Positions 17,808-26,465 of a stretch of DNA of 64,000 nt are shown here, piece by piece; positions within the stretch are counted from its first letter, which is position 1, and each line of letters starts with the position of its first letter. A program made the position numbers and the translations under genes. The notes below the pieces were generated by a model. It had not been told where the DNA came from. It did not search any database and saw only the letters and a list, made by a program, of their open reading frames with translations. Source of the stretch: Caballeronia sordidicola (GTDB lineage: Bacteria; Pseudomonadota; Gammaproteobacteria; Burkholderiales; Burkholderiaceae); the NCBI RefSeq assembly GCF_000729995.1, contig NZ_JNFG01000214.1, positions 124,001 through 188,000 on the forward strand. Direction: 5' to 3'.

Positions 17808-19394
17808 TCACTCCCGTGAAACTCGCCCCTCCAGCGGGGTGCTCTGGTCCGCTACTGCAAACACACAAACTGCCAGATTTAACTTCCCAGTCTGCTCCTC
17901 GAGCGACTGCGCTGCTGCGGCGGCCTCCTCGACGAGCGCTCCATTGCGCTGCGTCAGAATATCCATATGTTCGACCGCCTGATTGATCTGCTCGATCCCG
18001 AGACTCTGTTCGGCCGAGGCATCAGCAATTTCACCGACGATTTGCGAAACCTGACTAATGGCATGTTTGACCTGCGCGATAGTGCCGCCGACTTCTGAGG
18101 CCTGCTGCGTCCCTCCTTGCACAAGGATGGTAGATGACTCGATGAGGTCTTTGATTTCCTTAGCCGCTGAAGAGGAACGATGTGCAAGTGCCCGGACCTC
18201 ACTGGCGACCACAGCGAAACCTCGGCCTTGTTCGCCGGCCCGCGCCGCTTCGACTGCAGCGTTAAGCGCGAGAATATTGGTTTGAAAGGCAATGCCTTCA
18301 ATCAGGCCAGTGATCTCGGAAATTCTGATTGAGCTGTGGCTTATTGCCGTGATCGTTTCAACCATACTTTGAACTGCCTCGTCTCCTGTTTCAGCCATGA
18401 TGGCAGCGTTGGCCGCCAGGAGCTTTGCGTGCTGGGCATTGTCAGCACCCTGTTTGACCGTCTCCGTCAGTTGCGTCATGCTGGCCGCAGCCTTTTCCAG
18501 AGACGCAGCCTGCTCATCGGTTCGCCAGGAAAGGTCCGCATTGCCTGCTGCGATCTGTCTTGTTGCAGTCTCAACGGTTGCAGCTGCCACCAAGACAGCG
18601 CCGATTGCCTCCGAAAAGCGCCCGATCAGCTCGTTGAAAGCGGCGGCGGTAGAGCCAATTTCATCCATCCGTTCCACAGGAGCCCGACATGTCAGATCGA
18701 GCGTGCGGCTCGTTTTGTTGAGTGCAGCCTGAATCCTGTCGAGACTGCGCCCTAGCAGTCTCATCTGATGCCATACGTAGGCACAAGCCATCGAACCGCC
18801 AAGCGTGATCAAAACGGCCATGATCGCCAGGATCCGCCTGTAGGCGACGTCGTCGCGACGGTGCGAATCATCGGCCTCCTCACTTAGAGCGTCAGAGAGT
18901 TGATCGATTTCTCGTCCCATCGATATTGCATATGGACGTACCTTTTGTGCCATCACGGCAGCCGCGGATGCCATATCGCCATTGCGTCCTAATCTCACCG
19001 CTTCAGTAAAGCCTTCCTCGAGCCGTACCCTGTTTTCAATGAATTTCCTAGCAAGCGCCTGCGTTGAGGCAGGCTTGTCGCTGAGCCGAAACAGTTCGAA
19101 CTGTCGATCCGCCGGCTGTTTCAGGATTTCAATAAGATCAAAGCGTTCCTTTCTCGCTTGAGCGTCGTCGATGGACATCGCCTCAAGAAGCTGGATTGCC
19201 CGGACGCATTGCAGACGGAAAGCATTCTGGAGATATTGTGCGGGCAGAACTCCCTGCTGATAGAAAACCTTGGCCCGGGCATTCGCGTCGGCGATGCTCT
19301 TTAGTCCGAACACAGCGACTATCACACATAGCAAAGCAAGTGCGGCGAAGCCTAAACCGAGCCGCGTCTTGAGACGCACTGACGACGTCGACAT
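17808..19394 (-). CDS. Methyl-accepting chemotaxis protein
   Basis: 528 residues. A transmembrane segment at about 11-30 is followed by a helical periplasmic sensor region with 4-helix-bundle character and a second membrane segment near 190-210. A HAMP linker and the cytoplasmic signalling hairpin follow, with the strongly conserved tip [35 protein letters not shown]. There is no C-terminal CheR/CheB docking pentapeptide. It lies next to the aromatic-type catabolic cluster, so it may sense a substrate of that cluster; that is inference. The ATG at 19394 follows a GGGAG-type ribosome site. Confidence 0.92.
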   Translation of the reverse strand: MSTSSVRLKTRLGLGFAALALLCVIVAVFGLKSIADANARAKVFYQQGVLPAQYLQNAFRLQCVRAIQLLEAMSIDDAQARKERFDLIEILKQPADRQFELFRLSDKPASTQALARKFIENRVRLEEGFTEAVRLGRNGDMASAAAVMAQKVRPYAISMGREIDQLSDALSEEADDSHRRDDVAYRRILAIMAVLITLGGSMACAYVWHQMRLLGRSLDRIQAALNKTSRTLDLTCRAPVERMDEIGSTAAAFNELIGRFSEAIGAVLVAAATVETATRQIAAGNADLSWRTDEQAASLEKAAASMTQLTETVKQGADNAQHAKLLAANAAIMAETGDEAVQSMVETITAISHSSIRISEITGLIEGIAFQTNILALNAAVEAARAGEQGRGFAVVASEVRALAHRSSSAAKEIKDLIESSTILVQGGTQQASEVGGTIAQVKHAISQVSQIVGEIADASAEQSLGIEQINQAVEHMDILTQRNGALVEEAAAAAQSLEEQTGKLNLAVCVFAVADQSTPLEGRVSRE

Positions 19395-19892
19395 GGAGAA
19401 CTCCCGTTTTTAATGGAATAACACCGCTGGTCACACGTAAGCAAGGGAGTCCTCCCAGTACTGGACACGGCGTCCCCTCCGCCGGACAACACAGGAAGTC
19501 GGAAGTGTCTTAACTGGCAAGAACGCCGTACTCGCGGGGGAGTGATATTTGACCGAATACGTTATTCTTTCACCGCACACGCAATTTCGGTCAAATGCGT
19601 CGGTCGAAATTGTCTGGTGGAATGACAGCCGCCATTTTGATTCCTGTTGTGCACACTCTTATCTCCTGCGTGTTTTTTGGTTTTTGAGACACGTACCTTG
19701 TCCCGCCGCCGGACTTTTAGCGTGATTGCGCGATGGCGTCTTCGCGAGGGGTTTCCGTTCTTGCGTTTCCCCATGCTAGCCCGCTCGAATTCTGGCCTGC
19801 CGCACGAGGTCCTTAGGCACCCTACATAAGCTGCTTTGGTCATCACCCCCTCACCGCAACCGCAAAATACAATCCGACCCATACATATCTAA
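19395..19892. other. Intergenic region upstream of the chemoreceptor
   Basis: About 500 nt without a convincing gene between the chemoreceptor start and the type A palindrome at 19893. Frames present lack domain signatures. Confidence 0.4.
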
Positions 19893-19904
19893 GCTAACGT
19901 TAGC
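19893..19904. promoter_or_regulatory. Type A operator, perfect palindrome GCTAACGTTAGC
   Basis: Third perfect copy in the window. It lies about 500 nt upstream of the divergent chemoreceptor gene and about 200 nt before the zwf remnant, so its present target is unclear. Confidence 0.6.
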
Positions 19905-19957
19905 ACAACAATACCAGCCCCGTTCTAAGACGTCAAATGGGATAGAAATCCTAATAT

Positions 19958-19969
19958 GCTCACGTTAGC
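19958..19969. promoter_or_regulatory. Type A operator, one mismatch (GCTCACGTTAGC)
   Basis: Near-perfect copy 65 bp from the one at 19893, completing another operator pair. The downstream sequence is the degraded zwf segment, so this may be an orphaned control region. Confidence 0.5.
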
Positions 19970-20099
19970 ATTTTCAGCAGCCAAGAGTGCTCCACGAGCG
20001 TTCGTTTGAGGTGCCTCGTAAGCGAGGGAATCAACAATGGTGATTGGACCACGCGAGATCCGCCCCTCCAGGGAGACGGCGTGCCATTAAGGACACGAC

Positions 20100-20550
20100 A
20101 GTATCTGCGTATCACACGGAGCCCGGTGTCAGGCAAGGTAGTGCGACCGAGACTTTCGTCGCGTTGAAAGTCGAGGTGGAAATCTGGCGTTGGGAGGGTG
20201 TGCCGCTTTTTCTGCGCACCGGCAAGCGGCTCGCGGGCCGCATCGCCGAGATTGTCGTCAACTTCTGGCCGGTGCAGCACTCCGCGTTGGAAGCGATGGC
20301 CTTGCGTCCGGGTTCGAACCGGCTGACGATCCGTTTGCAGCCGAACGAGTCGATCCGGCTCAGTGCGCTCGCCAAGCCGCCGGGCATGGGGATGACCCTG
20401 CAAGGCGTGCACCTCGATCTGGCCTTCGATCAATTCTTCAAGCAGGACCGGATGGAAGCTTATCAGCGTCTCTTGCTCGATGTGATCCCGGACGGCTCGC
20501 GCTCCTGGCCCTACAGGGACGCTTCGTCCCCAAGCGAGTCCAGACCTAAA
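20100..20550 (+). pseudogene. zwf: C-terminal fragment of glucose-6-phosphate dehydrogenase
   Basis: An open stretch encodes family-specific C-terminal sequence: SATETFVALKVEVEIWRWEGVP, LFLRTGKRLAGRIAEIVVNF, NRLTIRLQPNESIRL, and MEAYQRLLLDVIPDG. The first 300 or so residues, including the NADP-binding fold and the catalytic histidine region, are missing, and the end runs into unrelated sequence after WPYRDA. It therefore cannot encode an active enzyme. The fragment begins just downstream of a type A operator pair, which suggests a rearrangement junction near 20.0-20.1 kb. Confidence 0.75.
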
Positions 20551-20553
20551 CGC

Positions 20554-21111
20554 TCAATGCAATTCCATCTTGGGTAAGCCAACCTCTACCGAGGAAATCA
20601 AGTTGTCGATGTCCACGAGAATGAGCATCCGTTCATGCCCGTCACCGGGTACCGAACCGATACGCGTGATGAAGCTAACATCGGCTGCGGAGCTAAGTTC
20701 CGGTACGGGGCTGATCTGAGCGCTATCCAGAGCCAGTACGTCGCTGACCGAATCCACCACGACGCCAACGACACGCTTGCCGACATTCACCACAATGACG
20801 ACGGTTAGTTCATCGTATTTCACCGACTTGAGCCTAAATTTGATCCTCAGATCCAGGATCGGTGTAATGGTGCCCCGTAGATTGATTACCCCTTTGATGA
20901 ACGCAGGGGCGTTTGCGATGTTCGTCGGGGGATCATACGAGCGAATTTCCTGAACGTGCTGGATATCAATGCCGTACTCTTCGGCCCCCAGGTTAAAAGT
21001 CAGGAACTCGCCACCGGCTTGGGACGCAGCCACCTGGGGTGGATCCCCCGCTTGCGCGGAGGACGCTGCCAAGACCGTTGCGGCGCGAGCGCCCTCTTGA
21101 TTCGCTTCCAT
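20554..21111 (-). CDS. cheW: Chemotaxis coupling protein CheW
   Basis: Couples chemoreceptors to the CheA kinase. The ATG at 21111 (MEANQEGARA) is preferred over one 51 nt upstream, giving 185 residues. After a low-complexity N-terminal tail, the CheW beta-barrel begins at GGEFLTFNLGAEEYGIDIQHVQEIR and includes the signature KGVINLRGTITPILDLRIKF, then VVIVVNVGKRVVGVVVDSVSDVL. It lies 35 nt after the end of the chemoreceptor gene on the same strand, so the two form an operon. The tail of about 45 residues ahead of the barrel is longer than in enteric CheW. Confidence 0.93.
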   Translation of the reverse strand: MEANQEGARAATVLAASSAQAGDPPQVAASQAGGEFLTFNLGAEEYGIDIQHVQEIRSYDPPTNIANAPAFIKGVINLRGTITPILDLRIKFRLKSVKYDELTVVIVVNVGKRVVGVVVDSVSDVLALDSAQISPVPELSSAADVSFITRIGSVPGDGHERMLILVDIDNLISSVEVGLPKMELH

Positions 21112-21146
21112 GATCAAACCCCCCGTGTGCGCAATGTACGCCGAGT

Positions 21147-22898
21147 TCAAAACGTTTCCCACGCCGCGCTGGCGGAGGTAGTGGCACCTGCGGGGGCGAG
21201 TACGGCTCGCGCGGTCGACCGCTTGGCGAGCGGCGCCGCTGTCCTGGTGGTCGGCGCCGCTTGGCGTTTAGCCGGCGCCAGGCGGTGCGGTGCCACCGTT
21301 GCTCGATCGGCTGCGTGTTCGGGAGTCGCCGCACCAAGGCGGAAAAAAGCCACTGCCTCCGTCAAATGCCGTCCCTGTTCTTCCAGCGATTGAGAGGCCG
21401 CCGCTGCTTCTTCCACCAACGCGGCGTTTTGCTGCGTGACTTCGTCCATCTGCGTGACCGCCTGATTGACCTGCTCAATTCCGCGGCTCTGCTCCCCGGA
21501 GGCAGCAGCGATCTCGCCCATGATGTCGGTTACGCGCGAGATTGCCTGCGTGACGTCCGACATTGTCTTGCCCGCGTCTGCGGCCAGCGCCGAACCATCC
21601 TGAACCTTTTGCACCGAGGTCGCGATCAAATCCTTGATCTCCTTCGCCGCGCTCGACGAACGTTGCGCGAGGCTGCGCACTTCGCTGGCGACAACCGCGA
21701 AGCCACGCCCCTGCTCGCCGGCACGGGCGGCTTCGACCGCCGCGTTCAGTGCGAGGATATTGGTCTGGAAGGCAATCCCTTCGATGATCCCTGTGATATC
21801 CGCGATCTTCGTCGAGCTTTGGCTGATTTCACCCATCGTGTCGACGACCCGGCTCACCACCACATTGCCCTTTTGCGCTACTTCGGATGCGTTGGCGGAA
21901 AGTGAGCTCGCTTGCTGCGCGCTCTCGGCGTTCTGCTTCACCGTCGATGTCAGCTCTTCCATGCTGGCTGCCGTTTCTTCCAGCGATGCTGCTTGTTCTT
22001 CGGTGCGCGAAGACAAGTCCACGTTGCCCGCCGCGATCTGGCTCGACCCGCTAGCGATGCTCTCCGCCGCACTTCGAACCTGACCGATCAGCTTGACCAG
22101 GCTGCCTTGCATCTCGCCCATGGAAGCGAGCACGCTACCGGCAGGTGCGTGCTGCGCGCCAGCCACGGGACTCAAGTCGCCACCGGCGATGCGTTCAGCG
22201 ACCTCGCCCAAGGCAGTAGGCTCAGCACCCAAGGCACGCGTCAAACCGCGAGTGATCAGCACGCCAGCCAACGCAGCCACCCCAAGCGCGGCCAGGCAGA
22301 TCGAGATCAGCAGATTGCGCTGGCTCGCGCCGTGCTGAGCTGCCTCTTCCACCATCTGCGCCGCACGGCCGGCGGTGAACGTCGAATAGTCGTTGGTCGC
22401 CTTGATCAATGCCGCAAGCAGTGGTCTTCCTTCCTCGTTTATCTTCGTCACGGCTTCGTCACGCTTGTTGTCGAGAGCGAGATCGACAATGGCCTGCGCT
22501 ACCGGCCCATAGGCCGTTTCGATACGGTTGATCTCAGCCACGAGACTGCGGGCTTTCTCGCTCGTGTCAGTCGCGCTGGCTATCATTTCATTCAGCTTTC
22601 GAAGGCGAGACTGGACGTCATCCCGCGCCTGGATGACCGCGGCCTTCTCGGTTTCGAGGTCGGCGGGTTTGGTCAACAATACGAGATTATTAGTGGCGAT
22701 GACGCGCCGATCGACGGCGGTCCGAACACGCTCCGCTATGTCAGCGCGTGCGCTGATGCCCGCGACGTAGCTGGAAAATCGCTCATTCGAGTCGTTCAAT
22801 GCCTTCACCGACAGGCCCGATACAACCAGCACGATCGTGGCAAGCACGCCAAAGCCCGCGCTCAACTTCGCCTTAACGGTCATCTGATTAAGATTCAT
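21147..22898 (-). CDS. Methyl-accepting chemotaxis protein with CheR docking tail
   Basis: The ATG at 22898 ([17 protein letters not shown]) is preferred because a GGGAG ribosome site lies about 10 nt upstream and the longer frame adds non-membrane sequence before the first helix. The product is 583 residues: membrane segment at about 14-33, four-helix-bundle sensor, second membrane segment near 190-210, HAMP, then the methylation helices and the signalling tip [35 protein letters not shown]. The C-terminus ends AWETF, matching the xWxxF docking pentapeptide of high-abundance receptors. Co-transcribed with cheW. Confidence 0.93.
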   Translation of the reverse strand: MNLNQMTVKAKLSAGFGVLATIVLVVSGLSVKALNDSNERFSSYVAGISARADIAERVRTAVDRRVIATNNLVLLTKPADLETEKAAVIQARDDVQSRLRKLNEMIASATDTSEKARSLVAEINRIETAYGPVAQAIVDLALDNKRDEAVTKINEEGRPLLAALIKATNDYSTFTAGRAAQMVEEAAQHGASQRNLLISICLAALGVAALAGVLITRGLTRALGAEPTALGEVAERIAGGDLSPVAGAQHAPAGSVLASMGEMQGSLVKLIGQVRSAAESIASGSSQIAAGNVDLSSRTEEQAASLEETAASMEELTSTVKQNAESAQQASSLSANASEVAQKGNVVVSRVVDTMGEISQSSTKIADITGIIEGIAFQTNILALNAAVEAARAGEQGRGFAVVASEVRSLAQRSSSAAKEIKDLIATSVQKVQDGSALAADAGKTMSDVTQAISRVTDIMGEIAAASGEQSRGIEQVNQAVTQMDEVTQQNAALVEEAAAASQSLEEQGRHLTEAVAFFRLGAATPEHAADRATVAPHRLAPAKRQAAPTTRTAAPLAKRSTARAVLAPAGATTSASAAWETF

Positions 22899-23165
22899 TT
22901 GCTTTTGCTCCCGTCTACATAAAATGAGAACGCCCCAATGGCCGGGAACGCACTTTTGTCGTGTCAGAATGCGTGGTACATCTGACATGACAGCGCTCTT
23001 TGCGGCAAACGGTAGGCGGTACGTCTGCCCCTGCTTTACGGCAGCGGAGTCTTCCCCTTTAGAGGAACAAACCCTTGCCCGGTACAGGCCAAACACGCAC
23101 GTGTAGTTAAAGCTACGGAGCCGATGATCTCCGCACCTCCTCATAGGTCGCAACCGTCCAGCGAA
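22899..23165. other. Intergenic region upstream of the chemoreceptor
   Basis: About 270 nt without a gene between the chemoreceptor start and the degraded response-regulator fragment. I saw no clear sigma-28 promoter here. Confidence 0.35.
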
Positions 23166-23450
23166 TCAGGCCGCCATGGCTTGCCCCAGAGTTTCGCGCA
23201 ACACCGTGGCTAGCTCCTGCGCAACGAACTTCGAGATCTACGCATCGGCGCCGACCTTTATCGCGTGCTCCTCATTGGCAGATCCGGACAACGACAGCAG
23301 AGCGATTCTTCGAGCGAGCCGGTTACGAGCGGTTGAGCCGCGAAGGCGTCCCCGGCGAAGTGCGGTTATGCAGGCAATTCGCAGCGCTGTGTCCTTCGAC
23401 GGCCTCCCGCATGCGGAAGCGGCTGCGCACGGCTTCCTCGGCACTCATCG
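23166..23450 (-). pseudogene. Degraded chemotaxis response-regulator fragment
   Basis: The minus strand encodes the end of a receiver domain: RRIALLSLSGSANEEHAIKV, then GADA, then a TAG stop where Tyr is normally found, then ISKFVAQELATVLRETL and a final stop at 23166. The receiver Lys of the SKF motif is present. No phosphoacceptor aspartate half can be assembled in frame upstream. It resembles the receiver part of CheV- or CheA-type proteins. The fragment is directly upstream of the receptor-cheW operon and is probably a relic of a larger chemotaxis cluster. Confidence 0.55.
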
Positions 23451-23700
23451 CCGAGCGGCCGGTATCAAACTGATTTCCGACGCTCGACGCCAGTTCGTCA
23501 CCAGCTCTTGTTGGGCCGGTTTCTGCAAGCCGGCAATCAGCCGTAGTCGACCCACTTCGGTCAATCGAACGCGTTGATTCGGATATCTAACGCTCCGTTT
23601 CTAACGACTGGACGGATCTATCTCAACCGCGAGTGCCCATGCGTCAGGGACAGGCAGCAGACATCGTTGTATCCGAGGCATATCGACTGGCAAGTAACCT
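23451..23700. other. Spacer between two gene remnants
   Basis: No recognisable gene. Minus-strand reading continues in several frames with weak similarity to nothing I can name. Confidence 0.3.
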
Positions 23701-24200
23701 TCAGGAGATCATTTGAAACAGCCAGTAGAGCGCTGCGCACAATGCAATCGACGCCCGCAGTGTGAGCACCCAGGCAAGCACTAGGTTTCGCACGGTGCTC
23801 CATTGAAGCTCCGATCCATTTGCCGCCATCGTGCCGGCAACGCCTGAGGTCAGCACGTGCATGGTCGACATCGGGAGCCCATATGCATCCGCGGCCCCAA
23901 TGGTCAGCATCTCGACCACCTCCGCCGACGCACCCTGGCCGTAGGTCAGGTGCTGCCTGCCGACTTTTTTCCCCGACCGTCACGACAATCCGCTCCCAGC
24001 CGACCATTGTGCCAAGTCCCAGCGCAATGGCAACCGCGACCTTGACCCACGTCGGAATGAACTTGGTCGCGTGATTGAGTTGCTGCATGGAGTTGTCGAT
24101 GATGGCCCGGCCGTCGGCCGTGAAAGCGGGCTGCTGCGACCTCTCCATCAGACAGATTGCTTCCGATCCCAGACTGCTGAAACGCTTGATTTGATGCAAC
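23701..24200 (-). pseudogene. C-terminal fragment of PiT-family phosphate transporter, frameshifted
   Basis: Two adjacent minus-strand frames join into the C-terminal half of a low-affinity inorganic phosphate transporter. The first has FIPTWVKVAVAIALGLGTMV and GWERIVVTVGEK. After a frameshift near 23930 come VVEMLTIGAADAYGLPMSTM, HVLTSGVAGTMAANGSELQW and VLTLRASIALCAALYWLFQM, ending at a TGA at 23701. The family has a duplicated GANDVAN-type signature; the N-terminal copy is missing altogether. Not functional. Confidence 0.72.
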
Positions 24201-24365
24201 GGCTAACGAGTGAACAACCTTCAATATTTTGTCCTCGGTTTCCGCTTGCTTTGTCGCTCGACAAGCGAACACCATTGACGACCGTTGCCAAGTGCCGCCG
24301 AACCATCTGCCAGCAATCGAACTTGAAGCGCGAAGATCTTTCCCCTTCGCAGTCAAATACACATT

Positions 24366-24389
24366 AAGATATATTTCGAATGCATGCTT
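24366..24389. promoter_or_regulatory. NsrR-like dyad upstream of nnrS
   Basis: Two 11-nt arms, AAGATATATTT and AATGCATGCTT, separated by CG form an imperfect inverted repeat. They resemble the AAGATGCATTT half-site described for the nitric-oxide-sensing repressor NsrR. It ends 13 nt before the nnrS start and overlaps the leader, consistent with repression. Confidence 0.45.
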
Positions 24390-24402
24390 TGTAGGAGCTG
24401 GA

Positions 24403-25590
24403 ATGAGAGTCGCCGACCCACCACACCAAGAAGCATCAGACTTGGCAGTCCTTCGGCTCGGATTTCGACCGTTCTACCTTGGCGGGACCTTCTTCGGCGC
24501 GCTTGCCATCGCGTTCTGGGTGTTCGCCCTTCACGGCTATCCCGTCGCAGGTCGCCCTGAAGCGCTGAGTGGCCTCCTCTGGCATGCTCACGAAATGATC
24601 TTCGGCTTTGTTGCCGCAATCGTGGTGGGCTTTCTGCTGACAGCCGTGCGCGCGTGGACCTCGCTCGACACTCCACGAGGCTCATCGCTCGCGTGGCTCT
24701 GGCTCCTTTGGGCGGCTGGGCGTGTACTGGTCTGGACCGGCCCGGAGCCCGTCGCAGCAGTCGTGGATTGCGCCTTCCTGCCGATCGTTGCCGTCGTGTT
24801 GTTGCGGGTGTTGATCGCCGCAAATAATCGTCGCAACTTATTCCTGCCTGTTGCGTTGGCGCTCTTCGGGGTATTAAACGCACTTTTCCATTGGTGGGCG
24901 TGGCAAGGCCGTGGCGACCTCGCATTGCGCGACGCATACGCCGCGGTTGGACTCGTAGTTATGTTTGTCACTGTAATCGCGGGGCGAGTGGTACCGATGT
25001 TCACGGCGAATGCCATTCCTGGTTTTTCAATAAAACGCTGGAAACTGATCGAGAGCCTCGCCGCGCCGGTCGTCATACTCACCTTTCTCGCCGATGCGCT
25101 CCCAACACCGCCCTTGCTGATCGCGGCATGCGCGTGCGCGGCGGCAATAGTTCATGGCGTCAGGGTCGTGGGATGGCGCTCGTGGAGACTCGGAATGCGG
25201 CCCATTCTCTTGATCCTGCATGTCGCCTATGTGTGGATCCCCACAGGATTCGTCATGCTCGAGCTGGCAGCCTTTGGCGCCGTGCCGCACACGCTTGCGC
25301 TCCACGCGTTCAGCGTCGGTGCGATTGGCTGCGCCATCATCGCGATGATCACCCGCACCGCGCTCGGACATACCGGCCGCCCGCTTGTTGCGGGCTGGGT
25401 GGAGATCGCGAGCTACGCATTGATCATCGCGGCAGGGCTTCTGCGCGTCTTCGGACCGTGGCTAGGAGGCGGCACGGCACAACTCTGGATCGACGCAGCG
25501 GGGCTATGCTGGTTCGCGGCATTGGTTATTTATTTGCTGAAATACGTGCCCTATCTGACTGCGCCACGAGCTGACGGAAAGCCTGGCTAA
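24403..25590 (+). CDS. nnrS: NnrS family membrane protein
   Basis: Haem- and copper-containing polytopic membrane protein associated with resistance to nitric oxide. The ATG at 24403 follows AGGAGCTGGA and gives 395 residues. It contains about 12 hydrophobic segments and family motifs: the N-terminal LRLGFRPFYLGGTFFGALAI, LWHAHEMIFGFVAAIVVGFL, VTVIAGRVVPMFTANA, and HAFSVGAIGCAIIAMITRTA followed by LGHTGRPL. It opens the nitrate and nitric-oxide block and has an NsrR-like dyad just before its start. Confidence 0.92.
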   Translation: MRVADPPHQEASDLAVLRLGFRPFYLGGTFFGALAIAFWVFALHGYPVAGRPEALSGLLWHAHEMIFGFVAAIVVGFLLTAVRAWTSLDTPRGSSLAWLWLLWAAGRVLVWTGPEPVAAVVDCAFLPIVAVVLLRVLIAANNRRNLFLPVALALFGVLNALFHWWAWQGRGDLALRDAYAAVGLVVMFVTVIAGRVVPMFTANAIPGFSIKRWKLIESLAAPVVILTFLADALPTPPLLIAACACAAAIVHGVRVVGWRSWRLGMRPILLILHVAYVWIPTGFVMLELAAFGAVPHTLALHAFSVGAIGCAIIAMITRTALGHTGRPLVAGWVEIASYALIIAAGLLRVFGPWLGGGTAQLWIDAAGLCWFAALVIYLLKYVPYLTAPRADGKPG

Positions 25591-25615
25591 CACCCACCGA
25601 AACAATACTTCATAT

Positions 25616-25634
25616 TAAATCACGTTGTGATACA
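25616..25634. promoter_or_regulatory. Type B dyad TAAATCAC-GTT-GTGATACA
   Basis: Nineteen-bp inverted repeat of the class found at nine promoters in the 41.9-57.1 kb region, here between nnrS and the FMN-binding-like gene. Arms separated by 3 nt as in all other copies. It lies about 190 nt upstream of the first usable start of the downstream gene. Confidence 0.6.
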
Positions 25635-25684
25635 TAGACGCGCCTGCAGTAGTGAGACGCTGTTGATAACGGATCGATACCGAC

Positions 25685-25698
25685 TTGACATAGGTCAA
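25685..25698. promoter_or_regulatory. FNR/DNR-type box TTGAC-ATAG-GTCAA
   Basis: Perfect 14-bp dyad of the FNR/CRP class (TTGAC-N4-GTCAA), 70 nt after the type B dyad. The FNR-type regulator encoded at 37894 keeps the E-x-x-S-R recognition helix expected to read such a site. Confidence 0.6.
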
Positions 25699-25803
25699 AC
25701 GAAGGTACCCGGTACGGAGCGAAGCTACGACCATTGATGAGACACAACCGGCTTCGCGCGGCAAGGAGACACATCCACGGATGCGAAGCTGAAACAGCTC
25801 ATA

Positions 25804-26280
25804 TTGGAGATCATCGAAACAGGACGTGATCTGTCTCTGGCAACGCTGCGCGAGGACGGCTATCCTCAAGCCAATGCGATCGGTTACGCCAACGATAGCC
25901 TGACTCTCTTCTTCGGCACGGCGCGCACCAGTCAAAAAATCAAAAATATTCTGCGATGCAGCAAAGTATCGCTGACCATCAACATGGAATACAACGATTG
26001 GGAACAGATCAGAGGTCTTTCCATGGCTGCGACTGCGCACATACTGGCAGATGATTCGCCAGAACGTGCGCGTGCGACGGACCGGCTCCTCGCGCGTTTC
26101 CCAACAGCATGGGACATGTCACCTCCCGCCGAGCCAGGCCAAGTTGTCTTCGTCAAGCTCGTGCCAATCGTCGTCAGTGTGATCGACTACGCGCGAGGTT
26201 TTGGTTACAGCGAACTTGTCGAAATATGCGCAGGTGACCTGCCTGGCAAAGCGCCCGAATCTGGAGCGTGCGTGAACTGA
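25804..26280 (+). CDS. Pyridoxamine 5'-phosphate oxidase-like FMN-binding protein
   Basis: About 158 residues of the split-barrel flavin or haem-binding fold: LSLATLREDGYPQANAIGYA, LFFGTARTSQKIKNI, then VSLTINMEYNDWEQIRGLSM and the C-terminal VVFVKLVPIVVSVIDYARGFGYSE. The start is a problem. An AAGGAG ribosome site at 25763-25768 is followed in frame by ACA-TCC-ACG with no ATG or GTG, and the first usable codon is TTG at 25804. Upstream the frame is closed by TGA at 25738. Either the TTG is used or the native start codon has been lost. The promoter carries both a type B dyad and an FNR-type box, so expression under low oxygen is expected. Confidence 0.75.
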   Translation: MEIIETGRDLSLATLREDGYPQANAIGYANDSLTLFFGTARTSQKIKNILRCSKVSLTINMEYNDWEQIRGLSMAATAHILADDSPERARATDRLLARFPTAWDMSPPAEPGQVVFVKLVPIVVSVIDYARGFGYSELVEICAGDLPGKAPESGACVN

Positions 26281-26465
26281 AGCAGGATCCTTTTCGCAAT
26301 ACGAACCAAAAATGCATTACTGAAGAAGGACAAAACGTCACCCTCCTTTTTAGGCACGTTTTTCCGTAGTCCCTTCAAACGGGGCTATTGGCACCATAAA
26401 GATTCACAATAAATGCATATTTTCTGCATAAACGTCACGCAAATCGAACGTTAGGAGTAGATCGG
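26281..26465. promoter_or_regulatory. narG promoter region with ATGCA/TGCAT dyad
   Basis: Non-coding 185 nt before narG. It holds an inverted repeat ATGCA-N7-TGCAT (26413-26429) and a separate AATGCATT palindrome (26311-26318), recalling the ATGCAT core of the nnrS dyad. I see no full TTGAT-N4-ATCAA site. An AGGAG ribosome site sits just before the narG ATG. Confidence 0.4.

Noticed and set aside
20044-20577. Frame that could be taken as an intact zwf gene
   Set aside because: Only the C-terminal third of the enzyme is present, so it is listed as a pseudogene fragment instead.
21912-22922. 336-codon plus-strand frame opposite the second chemoreceptor
   Set aside because: Antisense mirror of a well-conserved receptor and without domain similarity.
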